Origin: Sinorhizobium fredii NGR234 | Lineage (GTDB): Bacteria; Pseudomonadota; Alphaproteobacteria; Rhizobiales; Rhizobiaceae | Reading direction: 5' to 3' | Assembly (NCBI RefSeq): GCF_000018545.1 | Contig: NC_012587.1 | Location: 3,749,001-3,813,000, forward strand | Length of the DNA stretch: 64,000 nucleotides | Shown: positions 56,106 to 64,000 of the stretch, piece after piece | Position numbering within the stretch: the stretch's first letter is position 1 | Layout: every line of letters starts with the position of its first letter | The notes under the pieces: generated by a model | Told to the model about the DNA's origin: nothing | The model's database searches: none | Seen by the model: only the letters and a program-made list of their open reading frames with translations | Position numbers and translations under genes: made by a program

Positions 56106-57754
56106 TCTAGCCCGCTTCTCTCACCGCCTTTAGCGCCGGTGGCGCAACTCGGCCCGCCGGGACGCCTGTTTGGCGCTCCGGCTTCGAAGACGAACGGAGT
56201 CGGCGCCACTGTGAGCGGCGGGTCTGGGTTCGGCGATGTCTCCTGTTCTGGTTGCGGAAGGGTTTCAGGCCGGCGGCATCAGCGGGCCGCGGCACGTATT
56301 CGGGCGTGTGCCAGTGCAAATTCGTCGGCATAGGGACAGGCGGATGCCATCGCGATTTTGATGCGACGCACCGAGACGCGGACCTGGGCGCCGATCTTTA
56401 ACAGCTTCAGCCGGATGGTGCCGCAGGTCGCCTCGGCGAGCCGCGTATGGGCAAGGCCAAGGCGGCGCAGGGCGCAGATCAGCACGTAGGCCAACGAGGC
56501 GAACCAGAGGCGCAGTTGATTGGCGTGCATGGTGTGGGCGCTGGTGCGGTCGGCGTAGAGATCGAGCTGGCATTCTTTGATGCGGTTCTCCATGTCACCG
56601 CGGGCGCAGTAGAGATCCTCGTAAAGCGTCTGTGCCGCCCAGCGCTCTGACTTAAGGGAGGTGACGATGAAGCGCGGATTGGCGCCCAGCAGCGTCCATT
56701 CCGCTTTTCCAACGACCCGCCGTCGTCGTGTCCAGCTGTCCTTGGTCGACCACAGGAAGTCGCGGAAGACGCGGGTCGCCTGGGCGCTTGCCTGGGATAA
56801 CAGGCTTGCTTCCTCCATGGCCGGCGCGATTTGCCTTTCCAGCCGCGGGTTGCGAGCAAGGCCAAAGACATAGTCGACCTTGTTGGTCTCGCACCAGTCC
56901 ATCAGTTCGTCGCGGGCGAAGCCGGAATCGGCGCGCAGGATGATGCGCACGTTTGGCCAGCTTTGGCGGATCTGCCCGATGATACGATCGATTTCGGCGA
57001 CCGAGCCTGCGCTGGCGTCGATGTTCGAACGCCGTAGCTTGGCCGAAAGCAGGTGGCGGCCGCAGAAGATGTACAGCGGCAGATAGCAATAGCAGTTGTA
57101 ATAGCCGTGAAAGAACCGACCCTCCTGGTGACCGTGCAGCGGATCATCGGTGGCGTCGAGATCGAGCACGATTTCCTCAGGCGGGCTGTCGTGCGCGTCC
57201 AGGAACAGCTCGATGAACAGCGCTTCCAGCGCTTGCCTGTCGTAAGCGATCTTGTGATAGCGCGTCGGCTGGCCGAGACGGCCGTGCTCCAGCCGGTTCA
57301 AGGTGGATTTGCCGGCAAGCACCGCACAGTCTTGCCGCTTCGGCGTCAGCCGCTCCGACAGAAGCGCGAGCACCGGGTCGTGGCGCAGCCTGTCGTGGTC
57401 ATCGACATCCTCGTAGCCCAGCGCGATCGCCGCAACGCGCTGCCCGACCAGCGTGCGCACGCTGTGGACCGTGCACGTCGGATCGCGGTCATCAACGAAG
57501 CAAGCGGCCACCCGGTCGAACAGTCCGATGACCCCATCGACATGGCGAAGCAGCAGGGCGCCGGCATCCGAGGTGATCGCTCCGCCGTCGAAACCAGCTA
57601 CCACTTTGTGACCGTCGAAGCCTTCAAATTCGAGCTGCTCGGCGATACAGTGTGTTTGCATCGGACCCCCTCAACGAATCTGATAACCCTTTGTAGCAAA
57701 AGAAGTTTCTCAGATTCGCGGGCCCGATGCACCTCTTACTTTGAGATATTCAGG
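56106..57754 (-). mobile_element. IS1380-family insertion sequence
   Basis: A 1649-bp element flanked by CTAG on both sides (56102-56105 and 57755-57758). Removing the element and one copy restores GGGCTAGCCC. Length and a 4-bp duplication fit IS1380. The outermost bases (TCTAGCCCGC on the left, CCTGAATATC inward from the right) do not form a convincing inverted repeat, so ends are approximate and the duplicate could be coincidental because CTAG is itself a palindrome. Confidence 0.8.
56279..57661 (-). CDS. IS1380-family transposase
   Basis: A 460-aa DDE transposase, apparently intact. Recognisable pieces are FDGHKVVAGFDGGAITSDAG at the N-terminus, IVLDLDATDDPLHGHQEGRF (catalytic Asp region), RIILRADSGFARDELMDWCE (second Asp) and the DMENRIKECQLDLYADRTSA segment carrying the Glu. 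Full family length without stop or frameshift, so the element may be active. Antisense to the direction of rpsA. Confidence 0.93.
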   Translation of the reverse strand: MQTHCIAEQLEFEGFDGHKVVAGFDGGAITSDAGALLLRHVDGVIGLFDRVAACFVDDRDPTCTVHSVRTLVGQRVAAIALGYEDVDDHDRLRHDPVLALLSERLTPKRQDCAVLAGKSTLNRLEHGRLGQPTRYHKIAYDRQALEALFIELFLDAHDSPPEEIVLDLDATDDPLHGHQEGRFFHGYYNCYCYLPLYIFCGRHLLSAKLRRSNIDASAGSVAEIDRIIGQIRQSWPNVRIILRADSGFARDELMDWCETNKVDYVFGLARNPRLERQIAPAMEEASLLSQASAQATRVFRDFLWSTKDSWTRRRRVVGKAEWTLLGANPRFIVTSLKSERWAAQTLYEDLYCARGDMENRIKECQLDLYADRTSAHTMHANQLRLWFASLAYVLICALRRLGLAHTRLAEATCGTIRLKLLKIGAQVRVSVRRIKIAMASACPYADEFALAHARIRAAAR

Positions 57755-59314
57755 CTAGCCCAGGTCTCCGAGTTTTGTGTAGAGGTCGTGGGCTTCGCTC
57801 GCCTCCGGATCGGCCGCATCGTCGCCGTCGTTTTCGGGATCCTGCTCCTTTTTCTCGTCTTCCCGATCCTCTCCCTCGGCGCCTTCGCCGTCATCGCCGG
57901 GGTAACGGTCTGTCCTGCCGTCCCCGTCATCAGCATCCTCCTGCGCCGGCGGATAGGGCACCATCGCGAAGGGAATGATCTCCGGGAGGCCGCTCTCGAC
58001 GAGGAGGGCGATTGCCTGTTTTATGGTGACGTCCTCGCCAGCCGGCGCTTGCCTTTGGGCGGCAGGCGAGCCGCCCGAGGCAGTCTCCGTTTCTTCCGCG
58101 ACGGTCGGTCCGGCGATGGGGTCGGCGCTCGCCTCGGCATTGTCCGGTGCGGAGCCGTCCGGCAAGCGGTCTAGCCGTTCAGGCGCCGACCGCGTCGGCG
58201 CGGGTCCTCGTTCGCCGCCTCCGGGCACCGACGGGCGACGATTGTCCGCTGCTATCTCTGGCAGATCGAGGCTGGCCTGGAGCAGCGCCTCGACCGCATC
58301 CGCGAGGGGGTACTCCGGCAAGGTTTTCGCTGGCGCCGAAGCCTGGGCCGGCTGGCGTGCATCGCTCCCTTTGGGGCGCGATGGCCCATAGGTTCCATCC
58401 GCCTCGAATCCGTCGATGTCGCCTTGCCCAGTGGCTTCCGCCGCGCCGGATGTCTGGTCCGGCTTTTCGTGCGGGGCCTCTGCCAACGGTCGGGGGACCT
58501 CCGCTTCATCGGCTTCGGCAAGAGCTGGCAGGGCTTCATCTCCTGCGGCAGTTGCTATGGCACTCTCTGAATTCTCCGCCAATGCCGACTGCGTCGCCTC
58601 CGCCGTCTGGACCCCTTCCTCCGCGAGCCTGTCCGAAACCGCCGCAAGATCGCTGTTGCCGGCTGGTGATTGCCCGTACCGCGCAGTCGGGGGCTGTCCC
58701 CGTTCGGGCGCCGCCTGGGTCGGCTGGCCGGATTCGGCCGCTTGCTGCGTCTCTTCAGGAGCGAGCTCGGCGGCCGTCCCGTCGTCATCCGCGCCGTAGG
58801 TCTTCTTCAGCATCGCCTGCAGCAGCGCCGGGTCGCGCGATGGGAGCGCCTGGGGCGCAGCAGCTTGCTGGGGCGTTGGCAGTTGCAGCGGCAGGTTTCG
58901 AATTCCGGCGGCGAGCAACGGTGTCGTGGGGTTCCCAAATCCTGCCGACGGCCCGCTTTGCGTCAGGGCTGCCAGCCGTCGCGCCAGGCCGCCTCCGCCA
59001 AGCTGTCTTTCGATCACCAGTCGTTCCGGCAGCGGCAAGGCCTCCACCACCTCGACCAGACGCCGAACGAAGGCGCGGCCGCCTTCCTGCGGCAGCGGCG
59101 GAAACTTGAGGATGCGGGCCAGATCCTCGATGATCCGCACCAGCGCGTCGCGCGGCAGAACCTCCTTGCCGGAAAGATGGCGCCCGAGCATGTCGAGCAG
59201 CTTCTGGATCGCTTCGGCGCGCTGGCCGGTAGGCGGCGGGACTCGTCGAATCGCTTGGACGATGTCGTCGCCGGGCGTAGTTGCGTTCCTGATCGTGCCA
59301 ATCGGTATCGGCAT
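57755..59314 (-). CDS. Low-complexity protein of unknown function
   Basis: A 519-aa protein. Residues 1-160 look folded: MPIPIGTIRNATTPGDDIVQ, a helix around EAIQKLLDMLGRHLSGKEVL and VRRLVEVVEALPLPERLVIE. The middle (about 165-470) is Pro/Ala/Glu/Gln-rich and probably disordered; the C-terminus is very acidic (EDADDGDGRTDRYPGDDGEG) and ends DLYTKLGDLG. GGAGACGAGG precedes ATG 59314. No recognised domain; the ends-plus-linker plan recalls flagellar hook-length-type proteins but nothing supports that specifically. Its stop codon TAG is part of the CTAG duplicated by the insertion sequence, so the protein is unaltered. Confidence 0.7.
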   Translation of the reverse strand: MPIPIGTIRNATTPGDDIVQAIRRVPPPTGQRAEAIQKLLDMLGRHLSGKEVLPRDALVRIIEDLARILKFPPLPQEGGRAFVRRLVEVVEALPLPERLVIERQLGGGGLARRLAALTQSGPSAGFGNPTTPLLAAGIRNLPLQLPTPQQAAAPQALPSRDPALLQAMLKKTYGADDDGTAAELAPEETQQAAESGQPTQAAPERGQPPTARYGQSPAGNSDLAAVSDRLAEEGVQTAEATQSALAENSESAIATAAGDEALPALAEADEAEVPRPLAEAPHEKPDQTSGAAEATGQGDIDGFEADGTYGPSRPKGSDARQPAQASAPAKTLPEYPLADAVEALLQASLDLPEIAADNRRPSVPGGGERGPAPTRSAPERLDRLPDGSAPDNAEASADPIAGPTVAEETETASGGSPAAQRQAPAGEDVTIKQAIALLVESGLPEIIPFAMVPYPPAQEDADDGDGRTDRYPGDDGEGAEGEDREDEKKEQDPENDGDDAADPEASEAHDLYTKLGDLG

Positions 59315-59630
59315 CCTCGTCTCCAATTGCGTGCGTCGGCGCCATGTGGAGCCGCGCTCGCCATCGAACGTTTCTGCTGGAGGGCGCCTCATGCGCGTAG
59401 CGGCCGATGGGCCGGGCCCGCCGCGGCCTGACCGCCGGCATGGGACTTGGGCATGATCACCAAGAATAGGGTAAAGAAGTTTATGAAGTCTTAACCATGA
59501 CCGCAGCGGCAGCAACACGGGAGCGCGTTTTCCGCGGCCTCATGCACCCGATCATGCGTTCGATGCTTCGACCTTGCGGTAAGGCCGCTGCGAGTTCATC
59601 CTGTCGAAGCTAGCCTCGATGGAGCTGCCG
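59315..59630. other. Divergent intergenic region before the DUF6665 gene
   Basis: 316 bp, no gene recognised. An AT-rich stretch at about 59455-59500 may hold the promoter(s). Confidence 0.45.
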
Positions 59631-59960
59631 ATGACATTCCGTCCGCCGCAATCGCTCAGCCGTTTCGATACCGGAAGCGGCGTCAACGTCCTCGAATACG
59701 AGCTCATGGCCGAGCGTGCCGATGCCTTGGGGCGGCACGGCCTCAAGGTCGAGAAAGCAATCGCTGCTCTCAACGGCTTCGACCGGGAGCGGAACCGGCC
59801 GGAGGAACGCCAGCGGCTTCTCGACGACGCCGCCGACGCCGTCTGGGCCTTTCTCATCCAGCGCGAAATCTGCGGCCTGCGCGACAGCCGCGACGCGGTG
59901 CGCCGCTACGGCATTCCCAACGAGGTCATGGCGCGGCTCGGGATCGTCAGAAAACGATAA
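59631..59960 (+). CDS. DUF6665 family protein
   Basis: A 109-aa, mostly helical cytoplasmic protein: SRFDTGSGVNVLEYELMAER, RLLDDAADAVWAFLIQREIC GLRD and YGIPNEVMARLGIV. Recognised as a Rhizobiales conserved family of unknown function. The ATG at 59631 has GGAG six bases upstream and is preferred over ATG 59619. Confidence 0.82.
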   Translation: MTFRPPQSLSRFDTGSGVNVLEYELMAERADALGRHGLKVEKAIAALNGFDRERNRPEERQRLLDDAADAVWAFLIQREICGLRDSRDAVRRYGIPNEVMARLGIVRKR

Positions 59961-60063
59961 TGCGCACTTTCCGCCGCGGGACGCGGCAGTCTGCTCGCGT
60001 CGCGTCTTCAAGCATCAGGGAGGCCCGGCGGACGCCGCAGCCGCGCCTCGTTCGAGCGAGCCC

Positions 60064-60492
60064 TTACCAGCCGTATCTGTAGTACCGATGGCCGTAGTAA
60101 GGCCGATGGTAGCGATACGGAGCGCCGTAGTACCGGTTCGGATAGTAACCGGGGTAGTAGCCCGGGCCGTAGTAGCGCGTGCCGTAGTAATACCGGTTCC
60201 CGTAATAGTAGCGGCCCGGATAGTATCCGACGCCCGGCCCGAAATAGAAGCTGATGCCGGCCCGTCGGTAGCCGGGATAGTAGCCCGGCCAGCCACCGTA
60301 ATAGCCGCCGCGCCAGCGCGGATAGTAGCCCCGGCCATAATATCCACGGTGGGTTACGCTTTGGACGCCCGCGGGCGCCTTGATCTCTATGTCGAGCGCC
60401 GGACGCGGCATGGCCTGGACAGGCGCGACAGGGGGGATCATGGAGGCGGCCGCCAGCACGCAGCTCATAACGAAATTCCGAAATCCCGTCAT
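60064..60492 (-). CDS. Secreted Gly/Tyr-rich protein
   Basis: A 142-aa exported protein. Signal peptide MTGFRNFVMSCVLAAASMIP ends near PVQA; the short mature head (PALDIEIKAPAGVQSVTHRG) is followed by about 90 residues built almost only from Tyr, Gly, Arg and Pro (for example YYYGNRYYYGTRYYGPGYYP). Such tails may form surface, adhesive or metal-binding layers; no function is established. No cysteines in the mature part. Confidence 0.82.
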   Translation of the reverse strand: MTGFRNFVMSCVLAAASMIPPVAPVQAMPRPALDIEIKAPAGVQSVTHRGYYGRGYYPRWRGGYYGGWPGYYPGYRRAGISFYFGPGVGYYPGRYYYGNRYYYGTRYYGPGYYPGYYPNRYYGAPYRYHRPYYGHRYYRYGW

Positions 60493-60829
60493 TGTCTCCT
60501 CACTTTCCGAAGACGTGCTTCCGCTGTGTCCCCTACTTCATAGACATTTGTTTTGATTGGTTTATTCCATGACGCCGGGGCGCGCGCACGCGTACTCAGG
60601 CGCCGGATTTCCGCGCCGCTCAGCCGTCGATGAAAGCATGCGCCTCTCCGGGCCTCATGTCACTGAAATTCTTATCCATCTTTACGAGGCCAGGACCCCC
60701 AGGTCTGCTCCGCAGGAGGTGGGACAGGACGGCCCGGCGCCGCTTCCGGCCCCTTTTTCACGTCCGGGCGTGAAAACTTCAAAATGCCTGTTGACACTTC
60801 GCCCCCGGCCTTTTACATGCCGGTCCGTC
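60493..60829. other. Intergenic region before tRNA-Leu
   Basis: 337 bp with no convincing gene. It contains the tRNA-Leu promoter at 60791-60819. A short frame antisense to the tRNA is an artefact. Confidence 0.5.
60791..60819 (+). promoter_or_regulatory. Promoter of tRNA-Leu
   Basis: Perfect TTGACA (60791-60796), 17-bp spacer, TACATG (60814-60819); predicted start about four bases before the mature tRNA end. Confidence 0.7.
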
Positions 60830-60914
60830 GCCCAGATGGCGGAATTGGTAGACGCGCAGGTTTCAGGTACCTGTGCCGCGAGGCGTGGAGGTTCGAGTCC
60901 TCTTCTGGGCACCA
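60830..60914 (+). tRNA. tRNA-Leu (anticodon CAG)
   Basis: An 85-nt class II tRNA: acceptor GCCCAGA/TCTGGGC, anticodon stem-loop CAGGT-TTCAGGT-ACCTG (anticodon CAG), variable arm GCCGCGAGGC, T-loop GGTTCGAGTCC and encoded CCA. Confidence 0.97.
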
Positions 60915-60933
60915 TTTCCCATTAGAAATGCAG

Positions 60934-60960
60934 AAAAAGCCCGGTTTTTCCGGGCTTTTT
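60934..60960. terminator. Bidirectional terminator after tRNA-Leu
   Basis: AGCCCGG (60938-60944) pairs with CCGGGCT (60950-60956); AAAAA and TTTTT runs flank it, so it ends tRNA-Leu and the convergent cyclase gene. Confidence 0.9.
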
Positions 60961-60993
60961 GCGTTTTCAGGATCTGTGATCGGCGGGGGCGCC

Positions 60994-62940
60994 TTAGGCC
61001 GCCGTCCCGGCCTGCTGCTCGGCGATCGCGGCGGCTGACAGAACCTCGAAGATCTCGAGCGCGCTGGCCCGCCCCTTTGCCTGGGCGAAGCCGAGCGGGC
61101 GGAAGGCGATGGTGTCGCCGCATTGCGCCACGACGGCGCCGCTCGCCAGGATGGTCGTGCCGTAGTCCTTGTTCATGCCCTCGAGCCGCGAGGCGACGTT
61201 CACCGTGTCACCCATGGCGGTATATTGCAGGCGTTCCTTGGCGCCGACGCTGCCGACCACGGCCGGGCCGGTATGGATGCCGATACGGGTGCGAAACTCC
61301 GGCAGTCCTTTCTCCCGCTGTGTCGCGTTGAAGGCGTCGAGCCGGACTTCGACGGCCAGCGCGCAGCGGCAGGCGTGTTCGGCATGGCGTGGGTCGGCGA
61401 CGGGCGCGTTCCACATGGCAAAGACCGAGTCGCCGAGAAACTGGATGATCGTGCCGTCATGGGCGGCGACCACCTCGCTGAAAATGTCGAAATAGTCAGA
61501 CAGCATCGCCACCACCGCCTCCGGCGAATGGTGCTCGCTGATGGTGGTGAAGTCGTAGATGTCGGTGAACAGCGCCGTCACCTCCTGGCGCCAGCCGGAG
61601 CGGCCGGTGAACTGCCCGGATTCGATGCCCTTGCGGACCAGTTCGCGCGGCACATAGAGCGCGAAGGTGAAGATCGCGTCGCGGGCCTTGTTCATCGCGC
61701 TGTTGAGCGTCGAGATTTCCGTCACATGCGAGGGCACGTCGATCGGCGTGGTGAAATCGAGATCCTGCAGCCGGTTGGCGCTGGCGGTGAGCTGGTTGAG
61801 GGACTTGGTGATCAGATGCGCGAGCACCAGCGAACAGAGAACGGCAAGCACCACCACCGAACCCGAGATGGCGAGGCTCTGGACGAGCGTCTCGTTGGCG
61901 GCCGCCATCAACTCGTCGAGCGGCGCCGCGACGACCACCCGGTGTCCAGACAGAAGCTGCGCCGATTCGAGCGGCGTCACCATGGCGAGATAGGTGCGGT
62001 CGCCGACGTCGACGAAGCTCGCCTTGCCGGGTGCCGGCGGGTCGCGCCGAATGCTGTCGACGAGCGGGTCGGCCTCGGGCACGGCCACCGGCGCGGTGCT
62101 GTCCTTGGTCGCGAGGATGCGCCTCATCGCCGTCGGATCGGAATGCATGATCGGCCTTCCGACTGCATCGAGAATCAGGGAGACGGAGTCGCGCGTCAGC
62201 CGTTCGCGGGACAGGAAGTCGGTGATCGTGTCCAGGACAACATCGGCGCCGATGACGATCTTCGGGTTGCCGCGATGGGCCTGCGAGATGGTCATGCCGA
62301 GCTTGGCGGTCGTTGCCGTCTCGTAGGGGCCGGTCGCCATTGGCGCCTTGCCGTTGACGGCCGCACGATACCAGGGCCGGATCCGCGGGTCATAACCGGC
62401 CGGAGCCACCCGGCGTTCGGCGAACTGCAGGCCGCTCGCGTCGAGGAAGAGGACGCGGTCAAACGGCTTTCCCTGGTCGTCCCGTTCCATCGAGCGCACC
62501 GCAAGCGTCGCCCCTCGCGGCGCGTCGAGCGCCATCCGCCAGGCGGACGACCTCAAATCGACCACATGGAAGAAGGCGCCGCTCGGATAGGCGACGTAGA
62601 CGCCGTCGATATGCGGCGAGCGGATGATCCCTTCGCGCAGCAGTGCCACCTTGTCGTTCATGCGCTCCGGCGGCGGCACCAGAAAGGCGTTGGCGACCGA
62701 TGCGACGAGGCCGACCAGCGCCGATGTATCGCCGGAAAGCACGCCGAGCCGACCGACGAGGCGGTCGACGAAGGCCCCCATATTCGCCTCGGCATCCTCG
62801 ATCGCCGCATTGCGGGCACGGCGGTAGTCGAGCCCCACCAGAGTGGCGGACACCACGATCAGCACGGCGACCATGACGAGGCTCAGCAGCGACCGGAGCG
62901 TCCAGGTCTCAAGACGCTTGTTCTCGTCAGAGCCGCGCAT
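60994..62940 (-). CDS. Membrane-bound class III nucleotide cyclase (CACHE-HAMP-cyclase)
   Basis: A 648-aa receptor-type cyclase. Helices at about 17-37 and 355-378 bracket a periplasmic double-CACHE sensor (YVAYPSGAFFHVVDL, RPWYRAAVNGKAPMATGPY). HAMP (about 375-430) leads to the catalytic domain (about 460-625): metal Asp in TALFTDIYDFTTIS and FLGDSVFAMWNAP, and transition-state Asn/Arg in GDTVNVASRLEG. The substrate-selecting Lys seems replaced by Gln (GTIIQFLGD) and the paired position is Thr (LQYTAMG), so cAMP synthesis is probable but not certain. AGGGG precedes the ATG. Confidence 0.87.
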   Translation of the reverse strand: MRGSDENKRLETWTLRSLLSLVMVAVLIVVSATLVGLDYRRARNAAIEDAEANMGAFVDRLVGRLGVLSGDTSALVGLVASVANAFLVPPPERMNDKVALLREGIIRSPHIDGVYVAYPSGAFFHVVDLRSSAWRMALDAPRGATLAVRSMERDDQGKPFDRVLFLDASGLQFAERRVAPAGYDPRIRPWYRAAVNGKAPMATGPYETATTAKLGMTISQAHRGNPKIVIGADVVLDTITDFLSRERLTRDSVSLILDAVGRPIMHSDPTAMRRILATKDSTAPVAVPEADPLVDSIRRDPPAPGKASFVDVGDRTYLAMVTPLESAQLLSGHRVVVAAPLDELMAAANETLVQSLAISGSVVVLAVLCSLVLAHLITKSLNQLTASANRLQDLDFTTPIDVPSHVTEISTLNSAMNKARDAIFTFALYVPRELVRKGIESGQFTGRSGWRQEVTALFTDIYDFTTISEHHSPEAVVAMLSDYFDIFSEVVAAHDGTIIQFLGDSVFAMWNAPVADPRHAEHACRCALAVEVRLDAFNATQREKGLPEFRTRIGIHTGPAVVGSVGAKERLQYTAMGDTVNVASRLEGMNKDYGTTILASGAVVAQCGDTIAFRPLGFAQAKGRASALEIFEVLSAAAIAEQQAGTAA

Positions 62941-63032
62941 GTCCGTGCCCCTATGCGGATTGGCTGAAAGATTCTTGCAGTATCGGGTGGGTTTGCATAG
63001 GGCTGTTTATTGCCGTTGTCAGCAGGCCGCCC

Positions 63033-64000
63033 TCAATTGACGCTGACCGGCCGCGATCGCATCCGCGCCACCGTCTCGCGTTCGGCCCGCTTGCAGCGCA
63101 TCGGCGGCAGGTCGCGGTCCATCAACTCCATGTCGTCGAGCACCATCTCGCCCATCTTCTTGAACGCCGAATCGAGCGCGCCGGCGCGGTGCGCCGACCG
63201 CAGGAAGCCGGGAAGCAGCCGGACCGGATGGTCGAGCGGCAGCGGCTCCTCGGGGAAGACATCGCTCGCCGCCACGATCCGGCCCGCTTCGACCGCGGCG
63301 ATCAGCGCGTCGAAATCGACGACGCCGGCGCGGCTCAAAAGGATGAAGGCCGCTCCTGGCCGCATCCTGGCGAAGGCGTCGGCACCGAGAAAGCCCTCGT
63401 TCTCGCTGGTGACCGCAGCGACGACGAAGACGAAGTCGCTGCTTGTCAGCACCGTCTCGAGCGAGGCCGGCTCGACCCCGGCGTCGGTGAGAATGGAGCC
63501 GGGCAGCCAGGGATCGTAGACGCGGACCCTGGCGCGGAAGCCGGAAAGCACGCGGTTCAACGCCTTGCCAAGTTCGCCGAAGCCGATGATGCCGATCTCG
63601 GAACCGGAGAGGAGCCGCGCCGAACGGTTGCCTTCGCCGCCCCAGAGCTCGCGTCCGTCGCGGAAGGCAACGTCGGCATCGACGATGCCGCGGGCGAGAT
63701 TGAGCGCCATGGCGAGACCCATCTCCGCGACCGGCTCGGCAAAGACCTGCCCGGTCGTCACCACGTGGATGCCGCGGTGGAAAAGCACCTCGTAGGGCAT
63801 GTTGTTGAGGAGGTTGCTTTCGACATTGAGGATGGCGCGCAGCCGCGGCATGCGAGCGAGCGTCCGCTCATCGAGCGGCGGCTGGCCGATGATGTAGCGG
63901 ACCTCGGCGAGCGTCGCGTCGTCGAGCCCGGCGATGTTTTCCGGGTCAGCTTCGACGACGCGATACCGCCTGTTGAGGGCGTCCAGCGCTTGCCGGCTGA
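63033..64000 (-). CDS. D-2-hydroxyacid dehydrogenase (5' end cut by window)
   Basis: Open to the window edge; 322 residues visible. NAD-binding Rossmann motif GIIGFGELGKALNRV; the catalytic set appears as Arg in LLSRAGVVDFDAL, Glu in SDVFPEEPLPL and His in RSAHRAGALD. The family reduces 2-keto acids or oxidises D-2-hydroxy acids with NAD(P). The substrate is unknown. The true start lies outside the window; an internal ATG at 63851 would truncate the substrate domain. Confidence 0.9.
   Translation of the reverse strand, partial: SRQALDALNRRYRVVEADPENIAGLDDATLAEVRYIIGQPPLDERTLARMPRLRAILNVESNLLNNMPYEVLFHRGIHVVTTGQVFAEPVAEMGLAMALNLARGIVDADVAFRDGRELWGGEGNRSARLLSGSEIGIIGFGELGKALNRVLSGFRARVRVYDPWLPGSILTDAGVEPASLETVLTSSDFVFVVAAVTSENEGFLGADAFARMRPGAAFILLSRAGVVDFDALIAAVEAGRIVAASDVFPEEPLPLDHPVRLLPGFLRSAHRAGALDSAFKKMGEMVLDDMELMDRDLPPMRCKRAERETVARMRSRPVSVN

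Noticed and set aside
60682-60915. Small frame antisense to tRNA-Leu
   Set aside because: A classic spurious annotation covering a tRNA; no ribosome site.

Overview
The window looks like a piece of a Sinorhizobium/Ensifer-type chromosome (Rhizobiaceae, Alphaproteobacteria). The evidence is the high GC content, the class II EPSP synthase that follows CP4-type AroA, the fabA-irr neighbourhood, the SRP RNA beside dnaX, a DnaX lacking most zinc-finger cysteines, RIME1-like intergenic palindromes, and alphaproteobacterial families (TIGR02300, DUF6665, DUF1127, HWE kinase, TRIC). Assignments come from reading the sequence; no database search was run.

Region 1 (1-7826) is an amino-sugar / cell-wall recycling locus. 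murQ (cut by the window edge) is divergent from a GlcNAc-type kinase, a GntR/HutC regulator, a SIS-type glucosamine-6-P deaminase and nagA; these four are tightly packed with ATGA overlaps. A matching 17-nt site lies near both divergent starts. A convergent, overlapping amidase-ROK kinase-cutC operon follows. Region 2 (8015-19000) is housekeeping and accessory: a CysZ-like membrane protein, SlyX, an orphan BMP-type binding protein, msrA, tRNA-Ser(GGA), an ABC-F ATPase, a SRAP protein, small stress-type proteins, an AEC carrier, ilvE and a membrane-anchored cytochrome c.

Region 3 (18604-31493) holds kdsB-pheA, a large palindromic repeat, a 45-aa DUF1127 protein, a WYL regulator with a VOC protein, nudC-HIT, ffs (SRP RNA), dnaX-ybaB-recR, and a lytic transglycosylase whose 5' end contains a 171-bp repeat. 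An OmpA-type lipoprotein, an L,D-transpeptidase and an MFS exporter follow. Region 4 (31634-44034) is the translation and RNA block: rimP-nusA-ylxR/L7Ae-infB, rbfA-truB, an HWE sensor kinase, and rpsO-pnp. The rimP operon has a promoter followed closely by a strong terminator hairpin, a candidate attenuator.

Region 5 (44114-51090) holds an rRNA-type methyltransferase, fabA-fabB-fabI (unsaturated fatty acid synthesis), the iron regulator irr, a TRIC channel, a YdcF protein, tRNA-Ala(GGC) and a TIGR02300 protein. Region 6 (51392-64000) is aroA, a frameshifted small membrane-protein gene, cmk-rpsA, an IS1380-type insertion that duplicated CTAG exactly at the stop codon of an unknown low-complexity protein, a Gly/Tyr-rich secreted protein, tRNA-Leu(CAG), a class III cyclase with an atypical substrate pocket, and a D-2-hydroxyacid dehydrogenase running off the window.

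No CRISPR array, prophage or obvious defence island is seen. The least ordinary signals are repeat elements altering gene ends (transglycosylase start, unknown-gene stop), a three-copy dispersed two-hairpin repeat, the rimP leader attenuator candidate, and the frameshifted gene between aroA and cmk.
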